Positions 31,229 to 38,386 of a stretch of 38,386 bases of DNA are shown here, in pieces (the first letter of the stretch is position 1; every line of letters begins with the position of its first letter). The notes beneath the pieces were generated by a model. That model had not been told where the DNA came from. It was given only the letters and a program-made list of their open reading frames with translations, and did no database searches. The position numbers and the translations under genes are program-made. Location of the stretch: the IMG/VR virus record IMGVR_UViG_3300020578_000200, positions 1 through 38,386 of that record; one strand, written 5' to 3'. Origin of the DNA: a virus.

Positions 31229-31810
31229 ATGGCGCGTCCCGGACCGAAACCAAAAAAGCGGGGATACGTCCCGATGGCAGGAAATCCAAAACAAGAACTA
31301 GGCTTAACCGAAATGCAAGAACGCTTTGCACGGATTATGGCTTCTGAAGATCTTACCTATACCGAGGCCGCTATCAAGGCTGGATATTCTGAAAAAGCAG
31401 CAGGTGTCCAAGGTTCCAAACTCATGAATTGGAACATTTTTCCTCATGTGGTCAATCGTGTGCGTGAGCTTAAACAAGAGCTTGCAAAAAAGTACGACGT
31501 CACCTTTGAAAACCATGTAATGAGGCTCGCACAAATTAGAGATATGGCAATTCAGGCCAATAATTATCCAGCTGCAGTGTCAGCAGAAAAAGCAAGAGGA
31601 CAGGTCGCAGGATTGTATGTGAGTCGACAAGAAATATTAGTCGGTAAAATAGATCAAATGGATAAACACCAAGTTTTAGAAGAAATCAGGCGCTTGCAAA
31701 AAGAGTTTCCTGCATTGATGCTTGCTTCATCTCCTGTGATTGATGTGATCCCTATGAAAGAAAAAAAGAATGAGCCAACCAGAAAGAAGTCTTTGGAATC
31801 GTTGGAATAA
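31229..31810 (+). CDS. terS: Terminase small subunit
   Basis: A 193-residue protein. ATG 31229 follows AGGAGA; a longer in-frame extension reads through the GC tract and is unlikely. LTEMQERFARIMASEDLTYT, EAAIKAGYSEKAAGVQGSKL and IRDMAIQANNYPAAVSAEKA match the helix-turn-helix and central helices of phage small terminases, which bind the packaging site and recruit the large subunit. The N-terminus is basic (ARPGPKPKKRG) and the C-terminus polar. It precedes the large terminase by about 2.2 kb instead of being adjacent, an unusual distance. Confidence 0.88.
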   Translation: MARPGPKPKKRGYVPMAGNPKQELGLTEMQERFARIMASEDLTYTEAAIKAGYSEKAAGVQGSKLMNWNIFPHVVNRVRELKQELAKKYDVTFENHVMRLAQIRDMAIQANNYPAAVSAEKARGQVAGLYVSRQEILVGKIDQMDKHQVLEEIRRLQKEFPALMLASSPVIDVIPMKEKKNEPTRKKSLESLE

Positions 31811-32228
31811 TGCCACGAAAGAACTGGTTGACTGGACACGTTTAGAGGCATGGGTAGGGAGCGGCATCCCCGATATGAATGGAATTGTGCGCTGCGATAG
31901 TTTGCAAAAATGCAAAGGTCAGGAACTTTGGGTTGAATTGAAGGTCGTCAAGACTAAAGGGGTTATCGTTAAAAACCTATGGAGACCGCAACAAATCGCA
32001 TGGCAGACAAAAAGATGCTTGTATGCTTGTAATGTCTTTAACTTGGTGAGCCACCCAGACAGACAATCCCTCAAAATTTATTTAGGCTCGACGATTAAAC
32101 GATTAGTAGATGAAGGTCCATTGTCAGTGGCTCCTGCTTGGGAGGCTGCTGAGCATGATTATGTTGATGCGTTGATTTTCATGCAGTCAATTTTAAAAGA
32201 TGATTATGCTAAAAACAATGAGAGATGA
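31770..32228 (+). CDS. PD-(D/E)XK (VRR-NUC-like) nuclease
   Basis: A 152-residue protein overlapping the terS 3' end by 41 bases. RLEAWVGSGIPDMNGIV, followed by ELWVELKVVK, is the PD-(D/E)XK active site: Asp in GIPD, Glu and Lys in ELK. WRPQQIAWQTKRCLYACNVF is the typical following helix with Gln. Such enzymes act as Holliday-junction or flap nucleases. Between the terminase genes it may resolve branched concatemers before packaging. No strong RBS, so it is probably coupled to terS. Confidence 0.85.
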   Translation: MSQPERSLWNRWNNATKELVDWTRLEAWVGSGIPDMNGIVRCDSLQKCKGQELWVELKVVKTKGVIVKNLWRPQQIAWQTKRCLYACNVFNLVSHPDRQSLKIYLGSTIKRLVDEGPLSVAPAWEAAEHDYVDALIFMQSILKDDYAKNNER

Positions 32229-32417
32229 CCGTTATTAACGGTTGAATCTTCATGGACCATTGACCTTCATGTTGTCGCATTTTATTTTGATCTTTTCATC
32301 AAATCATCAAATCATCAAAAAAGATAATTTTTGAGAAAAAAGTGTTTATCTTTATTTTATCTTTATGTATACTTTTAATTGTAGGCGATGGGCCTACCAT
32401 AAAAAAGGATGTCAAAT
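32229..32417 (+). promoter_or_regulatory. Leader region with short repeats and a hairpin before the first paralogue
   Basis: Three CATCAAAT/A units lie at 32297-32320 and two exact TTTATCTTTAT units at 32345-32366. TATACT (32368-32373) is a possible -10. GTAGGC (32381-32386) pairs with GCCTAC (32392-32397) in a small hairpin, followed by AAAAAAGGA. The second paralogue has the same leader layout at 33253. Confidence 0.55.
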
Positions 32418-32861
32418 ATGTCTAAGCAAGTCGCAGTTGTCAAAACAAATGCTAAATCAGAAGCTGTCGCTCTTTTCGGTACAGCAAACGCAGAAGTCAC
32501 AACACAATCGCTTCGGGCATGGGTCAATGCCAATGCGGGCGGTGACTGGTCCAAGGTGAAAATTGTAAAGCAAGGCAATATCGTTGCCGATTTCCAAAAA
32601 GCGGGTCTTAAAGGTCCGGTACCTTTTGGTTATAATGGAAATCCAATAGGCACACGTGCCCTTTTACAAAATCACTTGTTGGAAAGTCCAACGGTTGCTG
32701 ACCACTGGACATGGTGTAAATCTGGTCCTAAAGCGGGCATCGGTACTGTCAAGCAGCATACGCCTAATAATCCAGCTTGTCTACTTGCGTTGCTCAATGG
32801 CGGCTATAGTCCATCGTCCAAAACTTGGGGGCAGGCTTTTATTCACTTGGTCGCGGCATAA
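32418..32861 (+). CDS. Unknown protein, paralogue 1
   Basis: A 147-residue protein of no family known to me. ATG 32418 fits AAAGGA (32405-32409) better than ATG 32409. Conserved blocks shared with the gene at 33291 are ALFGTANA, LRAW with NANAGG, GLKGPVPFGYNG, TRALLQN, HTPNNP and LNGGYSPSS; about 70% of some 129 aligned positions are identical by eye. It has two Cys and many Trp, and no membrane segment or signal peptide. It forms a transcription unit of its own: leader hairpin before it, strong terminator after it. High expression as a virion decoration or host-directed protein is a guess. Confidence 0.85.
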   Translation: MSKQVAVVKTNAKSEAVALFGTANAEVTTQSLRAWVNANAGGDWSKVKIVKQGNIVADFQKAGLKGPVPFGYNGNPIGTRALLQNHLLESPTVADHWTWCKSGPKAGIGTVKQHTPNNPACLLALLNGGYSPSSKTWGQAFIHLVAA

Positions 32862-32870
32862 ATAAAATAG

Positions 32871-32898
32871 GCGCGTCGGCAATGTCGGCGCGCTTTTT
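32871..32898 (+). terminator. Rho-independent terminator
   Basis: GCGCGTCG (32871-32878) pairs with CGGCGCGC (32886-32893), eight pairs with one G-U, then TTTTT. It ends the first paralogue's transcript. Confidence 0.85.
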
Positions 32899-32946
32899 CT
32901 TCGGCGTTCGGTTTTCATCTAATCGTCGCAAAATCAAATTGTCAAA

Positions 32947-32993
32947 TCGCCAATCCCATTGAGACGAGCAGTCGCCAACCCCATTGAGAAACG
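32947..32993. repeat. Two imperfect 20-22-nt direct repeats
   Basis: TCGCCAATCCCATTGAGACG (32947-32966) and TCGCCAACCCCATTGAGA plus AACG (32972-32993), 25 bases apart. They belong to the repeat-rich gap 32899-33252 between the paralogues. Confidence 0.8.
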
Positions 32994-33048
32994 TGGACCG
33001 TAGCTACCGTAACCACTCCTAATATATTTTCTTCTTACTATTTTCTTA

Positions 33049-33144
33049 TATTCAAATCGTCTAATATTCAAATCGTCTAATATTCAAATCGTCTAATATT
33101 CAAATCGTCTAATATTCAAATCGTCTAATATTCAAATCGTCTAA
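33049..33144. repeat. Six perfect tandem 16-nt iterons
   Basis: TATTCAAATCGTCTAA is repeated six times without change or spacer, followed by a partial TGTTC. The CTAATCGTC at 32918-32926 resembles the unit. Such iterons often bind a replication initiator, a repressor or a small terminase. No CRISPR spacers are present. Confidence 0.95.
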
Positions 33145-33150
33145 TGTTCC

Positions 33151-33184
33151 TTGTGCATCGCATCAATTTTATTGTGCATCGCAT
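33151..33184. repeat. Two direct 13-nt repeats
   Basis: TTGTGCATCGCAT at 33151-33163 and 33172-33184, 21 bases apart (two helical turns), just downstream of the iterons. The spacing would place a bound protein on the same DNA face. Confidence 0.85.
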
Positions 33185-33252
33185 ATAACTTTTTTTATTT
33201 TTATATTACTTTTTTGTTTTATTTTTAAAAATTTTAGTTTATTGTTTTTATT

Positions 33253-33270
33253 GTAAGCAATTTTGCTTAC
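33253..33270 (+). promoter_or_regulatory. Leader hairpin before the second paralogue
   Basis: GTAAGC (33253-33258) pairs with GCTTAC (33265-33270), loop AATTTT, then AAAAAGGG as RBS. Compared with GTAGGC/GCCTAC at 32381 one G-C pair is replaced by A-T, a compensatory change. Confidence 0.7.
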
Positions 33271-33290
33271 GTTACAAAAAGGGTTTAAAC

Positions 33291-33752
33291 ATGGTTAACA
33301 CAACAAAAGCGGCCCCCGCCGCAAAGGCGGCCCCCGCCGCCAATACCACCGCCGCCGCCGCCGCATTGTTTGGCACGGCCAACGCGCCCGTAACGGTGCA
33401 GGCATTGCGCGCATGGGCAAATGCCAACGCGGGCGGCAATTGGGCCAATGTAAAAATTGTTAAACAAGCGGGCGTGCAAGCCAACTGGCAAGCGCAAGGG
33501 CTTAAGGGCCCAGTGCCCTTTGGTTACAATGGCAAGCCGCATAGCACGCGGGCACTGTTACAAAACAACTTGCTTGCGGTGCCAACTTTGGGTGCGCACT
33601 GGGTATGGTGCAAAACGGGGCCAAGCTGTAACATTGGCACCGTGGCCGCACATACGCCAAACAACCCAGTATGTTTGTTAGCTATGTTAAATGGCGGGTA
33701 CAGCCCTAGCAGTGCCACATGGGGCACGGCCTTTTTACATTTAACGGTGTAA
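33291..33752 (+). CDS. Unknown protein, paralogue 2
   Basis: A 153-residue copy of the protein at 32418, with the same conserved blocks. Its N-terminal 30 residues differ, being a low-complexity Ala/Pro/Lys repeat (KAAPAAKAAPAAN). Codon use is notably GC-rich (GCC, GGC, CCC), unlike the first copy and most of the window, so the two copies have separate histories or the second was acquired. AAAAAGGG lies 8 bases before ATG 33291. It is again a one-gene unit with its own leader and terminator. Function unknown. Confidence 0.85.
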   Translation: MVNTTKAAPAAKAAPAANTTAAAAALFGTANAPVTVQALRAWANANAGGNWANVKIVKQAGVQANWQAQGLKGPVPFGYNGKPHSTRALLQNNLLAVPTLGAHWVWCKTGPSCNIGTVAAHTPNNPVCLLAMLNGGYSPSSATWGTAFLHLTV

Positions 33753-33769
33753 AATTACACGCACAATGG

Positions 33770-33799
33770 CCCGTGGCGCAATGCGCCACGGGTTTTTTT
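33770..33799 (+). terminator. Strong rho-independent terminator
   Basis: CCCGTGGCGC (33770-33779) and GCGCCACGGG (33783-33792) form a perfect 10-bp stem with loop AAT, followed by seven Ts. Confidence 0.95.
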
Positions 33800-33807
33800 G
33801 CGCCTGC

Positions 33808-33847
33808 TATATAAACATTTGCTTATATAAACATTTGTTTATATAAA
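33808..33847. repeat. Two and a half 16-nt-period AT repeats
   Basis: TATATAAACATTTG at 33808 and 33824 and a partial TATATAAA at 33840, spaced 16 bases. The same period as the iterons at 33049 but a different sequence. Confidence 0.75.
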
Positions 33848-33856
33848 GGTACCCTT

Positions 33857-33991
33857 ATGTGCAGTGCAAAATGCCATTGTGCACTGCACTATGCCGCACC
33901 CCCCGTAAACGAGCCCGTTGCCAAAACTTTTACTTTAACAGAGTTTTTTACTGTTCGTTATCAATTTTTAAAATTATGCACCCCCCTTTGA
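33857..33991 (+). CDS. Possible 44-residue Cys-rich protein
   Basis: ATG 33857 has AAAGG 8 bases upstream. The N-terminus MCSAKCHCALHY carries three closely spaced Cys plus two His, followed by AAPPVNEPVAKTFTLTEFFT. The coding DNA contains the inverted repeat GTGCAGTGCA (33859-33868) / TGCACTGCAC (33880-33889), which may be the real function of this stretch. Codon use resembles the neighbouring paralogue 2. Low confidence. Confidence 0.4.
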   Translation: MCSAKCHCALHYAAPPVNEPVAKTFTLTEFFTVRYQFLKLCTPL

Positions 33992-34055
33992 TCGATACTC
34001 GGTTAAGGTACCCCTTGCCGTGCCCCTATATGTAATATATTTCAATAATTATCCC

Positions 34056-35546
34056 ATGGAGAAAGGTTCATTGTCCTATAGCCTTGCGCAGATAGATCAA
34101 GTGCCTCCTGACGCGGTTGGTAGGCTTAAGGAATTGTCTCAACGATATGTTGACCTTACCCGTGCTGAAAAGGCTAAGGATTCATTTTTAGATTTTGTGC
34201 GTTTTGTTTGGCCTGGATTTATAGCGGGCAGGCACCATGAGCTTGTTGCTGAAAAGTTTGAGTCGATAGCGCGTGGTGAGTTGAAGCGGTTGATTATTAA
34301 TATGCCGCCGCGCCATACGAAGAGTGAGTTTGCGAGTTATTTGTTTCCTGCTTGGATGGTGGGCCGTAGGCCGATGATGAAGATTATGCAGGCGACCCAT
34401 ACGGCTGATTTGTCGATTGGTTTTGGGCGTAAGGTGAAAACCCTTATGGAAATGTCTGATTACCAGCAGGTGTTTGATGTCCGTTTGAAGAGTGATAGTA
34501 AGGCGTCGTACCGTTGGCAGACTGATGTTGGTGGTGAGTATTATGCGGCGGGTGTGGGCGGTAGTATTGCGGGCCGTGGTGCTGATTTGTTTATAGTCGA
34601 TGACCCGCATAGTGAGCAGGATGCTATGAGTCCGGCGGCGTTGGAAAATGCGTGGGAATGGTACCAAGGTGGCCCGCGCCAACGTTTGCAACCCGGAGGT
34701 GCCATAGTGGTGGTTATGACGCGGTGGAGTGAGTTAGACCTTACCGCCAAGTTGCTTAAGCAAAGTGCCGTGGATGCAAAGGCGGACCAGTGGGAAATTA
34801 TTGAATTTCCTGCTATTTTGCCGAGCGGTAACCCGTTGTGGCCTGAGTTTTGGAAATTAGAGGAGCTAGAAAGTGTTAAGGCCAGTATCCAGTTAAGCAA
34901 GTGGCAAGCGCAGTATATGCAGGCCCCTACGGCTGATACCAGCAGTATTATAAAGCGGGAGTGGTGGCGTAGGTGGCAAACTGAAAAAATACCCAAGTTG
35001 CAGTATGTGATGCAAACTTATGATACTGCTTTTTTAAAAAACCAAACTGCTGACTTTAGTGCTATACAAACGTGGGGAGTTTTTTACCCAACCGAGGATG
35101 CCGCCCCTAATATTATACTTATGGATGCAAAGCAGGGGCGGTGGGAATTCCCCGAGCTGAAGCGTATCGCCATGGATGAGTATAAGTATTGGGAGCCCGA
35201 AACTGTGTTAATAGAAAGTAAGGCGGCAGGTTTGCCTTTGACACAGGAATTACGGTCCATGGGTATTCCGGTGGTGAACTTTAGCCCCAGTAGGGGTAAT
35301 GATAAGCATAGCCGTGTGAATGCCGTTGCCCCGTTATTTGAGGCAGGCATGGTATGGGCACCCGAGGCCAGTTGGGCCGAAGAGGTTATAGAACAATGCG
35401 CGGCCTTTCCTTTTGGCGAGCATGATGATATGGTTGACGCAATGACTCAGGCGCTTATGCGGTTTAGGCAGGGTGGATTTATTACTCATCCCGAGGATTA
35501 CGTGTACGAACGTAACAATGCCCCCGTACGAAGGATTTATTACTGA
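34056..35546 (+). CDS. terL: Terminase large subunit
   Basis: The packaging ATPase-nuclease, about 496 residues from ATG 34056. TTG 34071 follows GGAGAAAGG, and GTG 34020 is also in frame, so the exact start is open. The ATPase domain has a variant Walker A NMPPRHTKSE (near 80) and Walker B LFIVDD (near 180). The RNase H-like nuclease domain shows MQTYDTAFL (near 320), ETVLIESKAAG and GEHDDMVDAMTQAL with the acidic metal ligands. It docks on the portal encoded directly downstream (one-base overlap) and cuts concatemeric DNA. Confidence 0.96.
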   Translation: MEKGSLSYSLAQIDQVPPDAVGRLKELSQRYVDLTRAEKAKDSFLDFVRFVWPGFIAGRHHELVAEKFESIARGELKRLIINMPPRHTKSEFASYLFPAWMVGRRPMMKIMQATHTADLSIGFGRKVKTLMEMSDYQQVFDVRLKSDSKASYRWQTDVGGEYYAAGVGGSIAGRGADLFIVDDPHSEQDAMSPAALENAWEWYQGGPRQRLQPGGAIVVVMTRWSELDLTAKLLKQSAVDAKADQWEIIEFPAILPSGNPLWPEFWKLEELESVKASIQLSKWQAQYMQAPTADTSSIIKREWWRRWQTEKIPKLQYVMQTYDTAFLKNQTADFSAIQTWGVFYPTEDAAPNIILMDAKQGRWEFPELKRIAMDEYKYWEPETVLIESKAAGLPLTQELRSMGIPVVNFSPSRGNDKHSRVNAVAPLFEAGMVWAPEASWAEEVIEQCAAFPFGEHDDMVDAMTQALMRFRQGGFITHPEDYVYERNNAPVRRIYY

Positions 35547-37966
35547 TGGCTAAAAACCCCTTCAATAATATCGAAAAAGATTTACGTAATCAGCCTGTAA
35601 GTGCTTTTCCACTCAATGGTCAGATAGATGATTATCCCGTAAATGATGAGTACGAAATCGATAGCACCGCCCAAGAACCCAACGCTAATATTCCCCCCAA
35701 CGTTGAAGAAGATTACGGCAGTGTTGATGTTCAAATGATGGATGATGGCAGTGCGGTAGTTACTTTGGGCGATGAGCCTGCTTATACAATCAGTTTAGGA
35801 TTTGGTGATAATTTAGCAAAAACATTAAGCCAAACGCAGCTTAATCGTATCAGTAGTGATTTGTTGTCATTGATTGAAGACGATGATACAGGCCGTGAAG
35901 AATGGCGTAAAACATATGAGCAAGGGTTAACTCTGCTCGGTTTGAATTATGAAGAGCGTACTGAACCTTTTGAAGGGGCCACAGGAGTTATTCATCCTAT
36001 ATTAAATGAGGCTGTAATACAGTTTCAAGCACAGGCATATAAAGAGTTGTTACCTCCTGGAGGGCCTGTACGTACGCAAATTCTAGGTGTTTCAACTCCC
36101 GAAATCGAAGCACAGGCCGACCGCGTAAAAGAATACATGAATTACCAGCTTACGGAGGTCATGGAAGAATTTGACCCCGAATATGATCAAATGCTGTATT
36201 TTGTAGGGTATGGCGGTAGTGCTTTTAAAAAGGTTTATTACGATGGCTATTTAGGCCGTGCCACAAGCCCTGTTATTCAGCCTAAAGATTTGATTGTACC
36301 TTATGGTTCAAAAGATTTGTTTACAGCAGAGCGCGTTACACATGTTTTGCGTATGAGCAAAAACGATTTGCTCAAAATGCAGAAAAACGGTTTTTACCAA
36401 GATATCGATCTAGAGGAGCCTAGTCAATATGAACAAGATGATATTACTCAGCGCCAAGATCAAATCAGTGGTTTGGAACAAAGTGCTTACTCCGATGAAT
36501 ACATTTTGTACGAATGCCATTGCAACTATGACCTCACTGAGCAAACAAATAGTACTGAAGATGAAAAGGTTGCTGTTCCGTATATTATCACTATAGAAAA
36601 ACAGTCCGGCAAAATTTTATCTATACGCCGTAACTATAAAGAAAACGATCCCCGTAAACTTAAAAAACAGTACTTTGTACATTACAAGTTCCTTCCGGGA
36701 CTTGGGTTTTATGGTAGCGGGTTGGTGCACTTGCTTGGTAACCTCAGCCGCAGCAGCACATCATTACTGCGGCAGTTGATTGATGCAGGTACGTTAAGCA
36801 ATCTTCCGGGAGGGTTCAAGGCCAAGGGCCTACGCATTCAGGATCAAGATTCACCAATTCAACCTGGAGAATGGCGCGATGTTGACGCTCCCGGAGGTGA
36901 TTTAAGCCAAAGCCTATTGCCTTTGCCGTATAAGGAGCCAAGCGCAACCCTGTATCAGTTGATGGGTTTTTGTATCACAGCGGCTGAAAAATTTGTCGGC
37001 ACAACTGATTTAGGTATGGCCGAAGGTAATCAGGAAGTACCAGTAGGTACTACAATAGCCGTGTTGGAGCGCGGGGCGCGTATTATGTCGGCGGTGCATA
37101 AGCGGCTGCACTATGCTCAAAAACAAGAGTTACGGTTGTTGGCGCAGGTATTTGCTGAATACACTTCGCCAGAGTACCCGTACGATGTATATGGGGCCGA
37201 ACGTAGTGTTAAACAGAGCGATTTTGATAATCGGGTTGATGTTGTTCCGGTAAGCGACCCGAATATTTTTAGCATGACGCAGCGTATAACTCTCGCCCAA
37301 GAGCAGTTGAAGCTAGCTATGGCAGCGCCTGAAATGCACGATATGCATGAGGCTTACCGTAGAATGTACAGTGCCTTGGGTGTGCAAGAAATTGATGCGA
37401 TTTTAAAGCCCGCTCAAGAACCTACCCCTGTAGGTGCTGCTCAAGAAAATGCTTTGTTGTTAAATGTGCCTAATGGTGCCAAGCCGCCACAAGTTTATCC
37501 ACAGCAAAACCATATGGCGCATATACAAATCCACCTTGGGTTGATGCGTACGCCGTTAGTACAGTCAACTGCAGGAGCGTTGGCGGCGGTTATGGCTCAT
37601 ATTTATGACCATATCGGGTTTGCAGCGCAACAACAGGTGCTTGGTGGGCAGCAAATGATGCCAAATCAACAACCAAACCCGCAAGTAGAGGCCCAAATAG
37701 CCATGTTAGAGGCTCAATTGGCGCAACAGGTGTTTGCAACGCAGCAAAACCCGCCACAAGACCCGCTTGTAGCCCTTAAATCACGTGAACTCGACCTCCG
37801 TGAGCAAGAAAACTTGCGTAAAGGTGGCGAAGCTGAGCAAAAAATGCAGTTGGATGCTCGTAAGCAGCGTGAAAAGCAGCAAATTGACCTTGAGCGTATA
37901 CAAACAACCGAAGATATTGCTAGAATGCGTGTAGAAGCTCAACTTATGAAGAACGGGTTGATATAA
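35546..37966 (+). CDS. Portal protein
   Basis: An 806-residue portal, longer than T7 gp8 (about 536) because of an N-terminal acidic extension (1-80) and a C-terminal Gln-rich coiled coil (about 700-806; QAQLAQQVFATQ, LDARKQREKQQIDLERI). The core contains LTLLGLNYEERTEPFEGATG then VIHPILNEAVIQFQAQAYKE, which I recognise from podovirus-type portals of marine phages. It forms the ring at the capsid vertex through which DNA is packaged. Start overlaps the terL stop, as usual for a coupled pair. Confidence 0.92.
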   Translation: MAKNPFNNIEKDLRNQPVSAFPLNGQIDDYPVNDEYEIDSTAQEPNANIPPNVEEDYGSVDVQMMDDGSAVVTLGDEPAYTISLGFGDNLAKTLSQTQLNRISSDLLSLIEDDDTGREEWRKTYEQGLTLLGLNYEERTEPFEGATGVIHPILNEAVIQFQAQAYKELLPPGGPVRTQILGVSTPEIEAQADRVKEYMNYQLTEVMEEFDPEYDQMLYFVGYGGSAFKKVYYDGYLGRATSPVIQPKDLIVPYGSKDLFTAERVTHVLRMSKNDLLKMQKNGFYQDIDLEEPSQYEQDDITQRQDQISGLEQSAYSDEYILYECHCNYDLTEQTNSTEDEKVAVPYIITIEKQSGKILSIRRNYKENDPRKLKKQYFVHYKFLPGLGFYGSGLVHLLGNLSRSSTSLLRQLIDAGTLSNLPGGFKAKGLRIQDQDSPIQPGEWRDVDAPGGDLSQSLLPLPYKEPSATLYQLMGFCITAAEKFVGTTDLGMAEGNQEVPVGTTIAVLERGARIMSAVHKRLHYAQKQELRLLAQVFAEYTSPEYPYDVYGAERSVKQSDFDNRVDVVPVSDPNIFSMTQRITLAQEQLKLAMAAPEMHDMHEAYRRMYSALGVQEIDAILKPAQEPTPVGAAQENALLLNVPNGAKPPQVYPQQNHMAHIQIHLGLMRTPLVQSTAGALAAVMAHIYDHIGFAAQQQVLGGQQMMPNQQPNPQVEAQIAMLEAQLAQQVFATQQNPPQDPLVALKSRELDLREQENLRKGGEAEQKMQLDARKQREKQQIDLERIQTTEDIARMRVEAQLMKNGLI

Positions 37967-37967
37967 A

Positions 37968-38386
37968 ATGGATAATTATAACGGTATCGAACGCATTTTA
38001 GCGGAGCGTAGAGCTAAAAGGATGCAGTTTGCCCGTGGTGGCGATGTGCGGGCAGGTGATAGTGTCGGCGGGTTACGTGGTGATACAGGCGCTTATAGTG
38101 GTAAGCGTTCAGACACAGGGTATTCTGGCCCTGTTTCGCGCTCCGGTATGGGAGCTACTCAGCGTAATGTGCAAGCTGCACAAAATGCACAAGCAGTCGG
38201 CAGTGGGCGTGGAGCTGTGGAATCTTCAGGAGAACGCGCCGCAGCACAGGCAGCACAACAGGCTGCTCAACGTGAGGCTACAAAAGCCGCGCAACAAGCA
38301 GCAGTAGAAACAGCAATCCGCAAGCAAAACCAAGCTAACTATAGGGTAACACCATCTAGTGTTTATACTAGGGGCAGCGCTGCAAA
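37968..38386 (+). CDS. Ala/Gln-rich virion protein, 5' part only
   Basis: A frame from ATG 37968, one base after the portal stop, runs off the right edge after 139 codons. The N-terminus MDNYNGIERILAERRAKRMQ is basic, then Gly/Ser-rich, then a long Ala/Gln helix (RAAAQAAQQAAQREATKAAQ). Position after the portal suggests a scaffold-like or minor head protein. The MQFARGG segment recalls the FAEGG starts of the left-end virion proteins. Confidence 0.8.
   Translation, partial: MDNYNGIERILAERRAKRMQFARGGDVRAGDSVGGLRGDTGAYSGKRSDTGYSGPVSRSGMGATQRNVQAAQNAQAVGSGRGAVESSGERAAAQAAQQAAQREATKAAQQAAVETAIRKQNQANYRVTPSSVYTRGSAA

Noticed and set aside
33049-33144. CRISPR array
   Set aside because: The 16-base units are directly tandem with no spacers and no cas genes nearby.
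1-38386. Complete circular genome
   Set aside because: Major capsid and tail genes are missing and the frame leaving at 38386 does not join convincingly to either frame entering at 1.
1-38386. T7-like single-subunit RNA polymerase and its promoters
   Set aside because: No such polymerase is encoded in the window and the promoters seen are sigma70-like.
1-38386. tRNA genes
   Set aside because: No cloverleaf with a T-loop consensus was found; the TTCAAATC strings at 33049 belong to the tandem repeat.

Overview
The window is part of the genome of a tailed double-stranded DNA phage (Caudoviricetes), probably podovirus-like and from an aquatic setting. The evidence is the long poorly conserved A/Q-rich virion proteins, the large portal protein and the PolA/primase/helicase set; the host cannot be read from the sequence. 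It looks incomplete: large terminase and portal genes lie at the right edge and late virion genes at the left edge, but no major capsid, tail-tube or tail-fibre gene is present. The missing block presumably lies between the two ends. Almost everything is on the + strand; one SNF2-type helicase is on the - strand.

Layout. (1) 1-8.6 kb: end of the virion module (a partial gene, then four large A/Q-rich or coiled-coil proteins) and a GH108 peptidoglycan hydrolase. (2) 8.6-10.3 kb: the reverse-strand SNF2-like helicase and a divergent control region. (3) 10.3-16.5 kb: replication/recombination genes: two small conserved proteins, an ssDNA-binding-like protein, an archaeo-eukaryotic-type primase, a UvrD-like helicase and a DUF932 protein, closed by an intrinsic terminator. 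(4) 16.6-23.7 kb: a DNA-modification and polymerase block: FkbM methyltransferase, an HMUDK_hel/alpha-glutamyl-putrescinyl-thymine pyrophosphorylase-like protein, a GT-B glycosyltransferase, a thymidylate-synthase homologue that fits a dUMP hydroxymethylase, a DUF1599-like protein, family A DNA polymerase and an HD 5'-nucleotidase. (5) 23.7-30.9 kb: about twenty small genes, among them a DnaA-domain-IV-like protein, Zn-ribbon proteins, a KOW protein and tiny membrane peptides. Many have their own sigma70-like promoter and a leader hairpin that holds the ribosome binding site. (6) 31.2-38.4 kb: packaging module: small terminase, PD-(D/E)XK nuclease, two paralogous stand-alone genes separated by a tandem-repeat array, large terminase, portal and the start of the next virion gene.

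How the parts may work together. The polymerase, primase, two helicases and SSB form a largely self-sufficient replisome. The thymidylate-synthase homologue, HMUDK_hel protein, glycosyltransferase and probably the HD nucleotidase look like a pathway that replaces or decorates thymine with a hypermodified, possibly glycosylated, 5-hydroxymethyluracil derivative. This is inferred from domain content. The most interesting undescribed features are this modification cassette, the family of covarying RBS hairpins, and the duplicated monocistronic genes with the 16-nt iteron array inside the packaging module.
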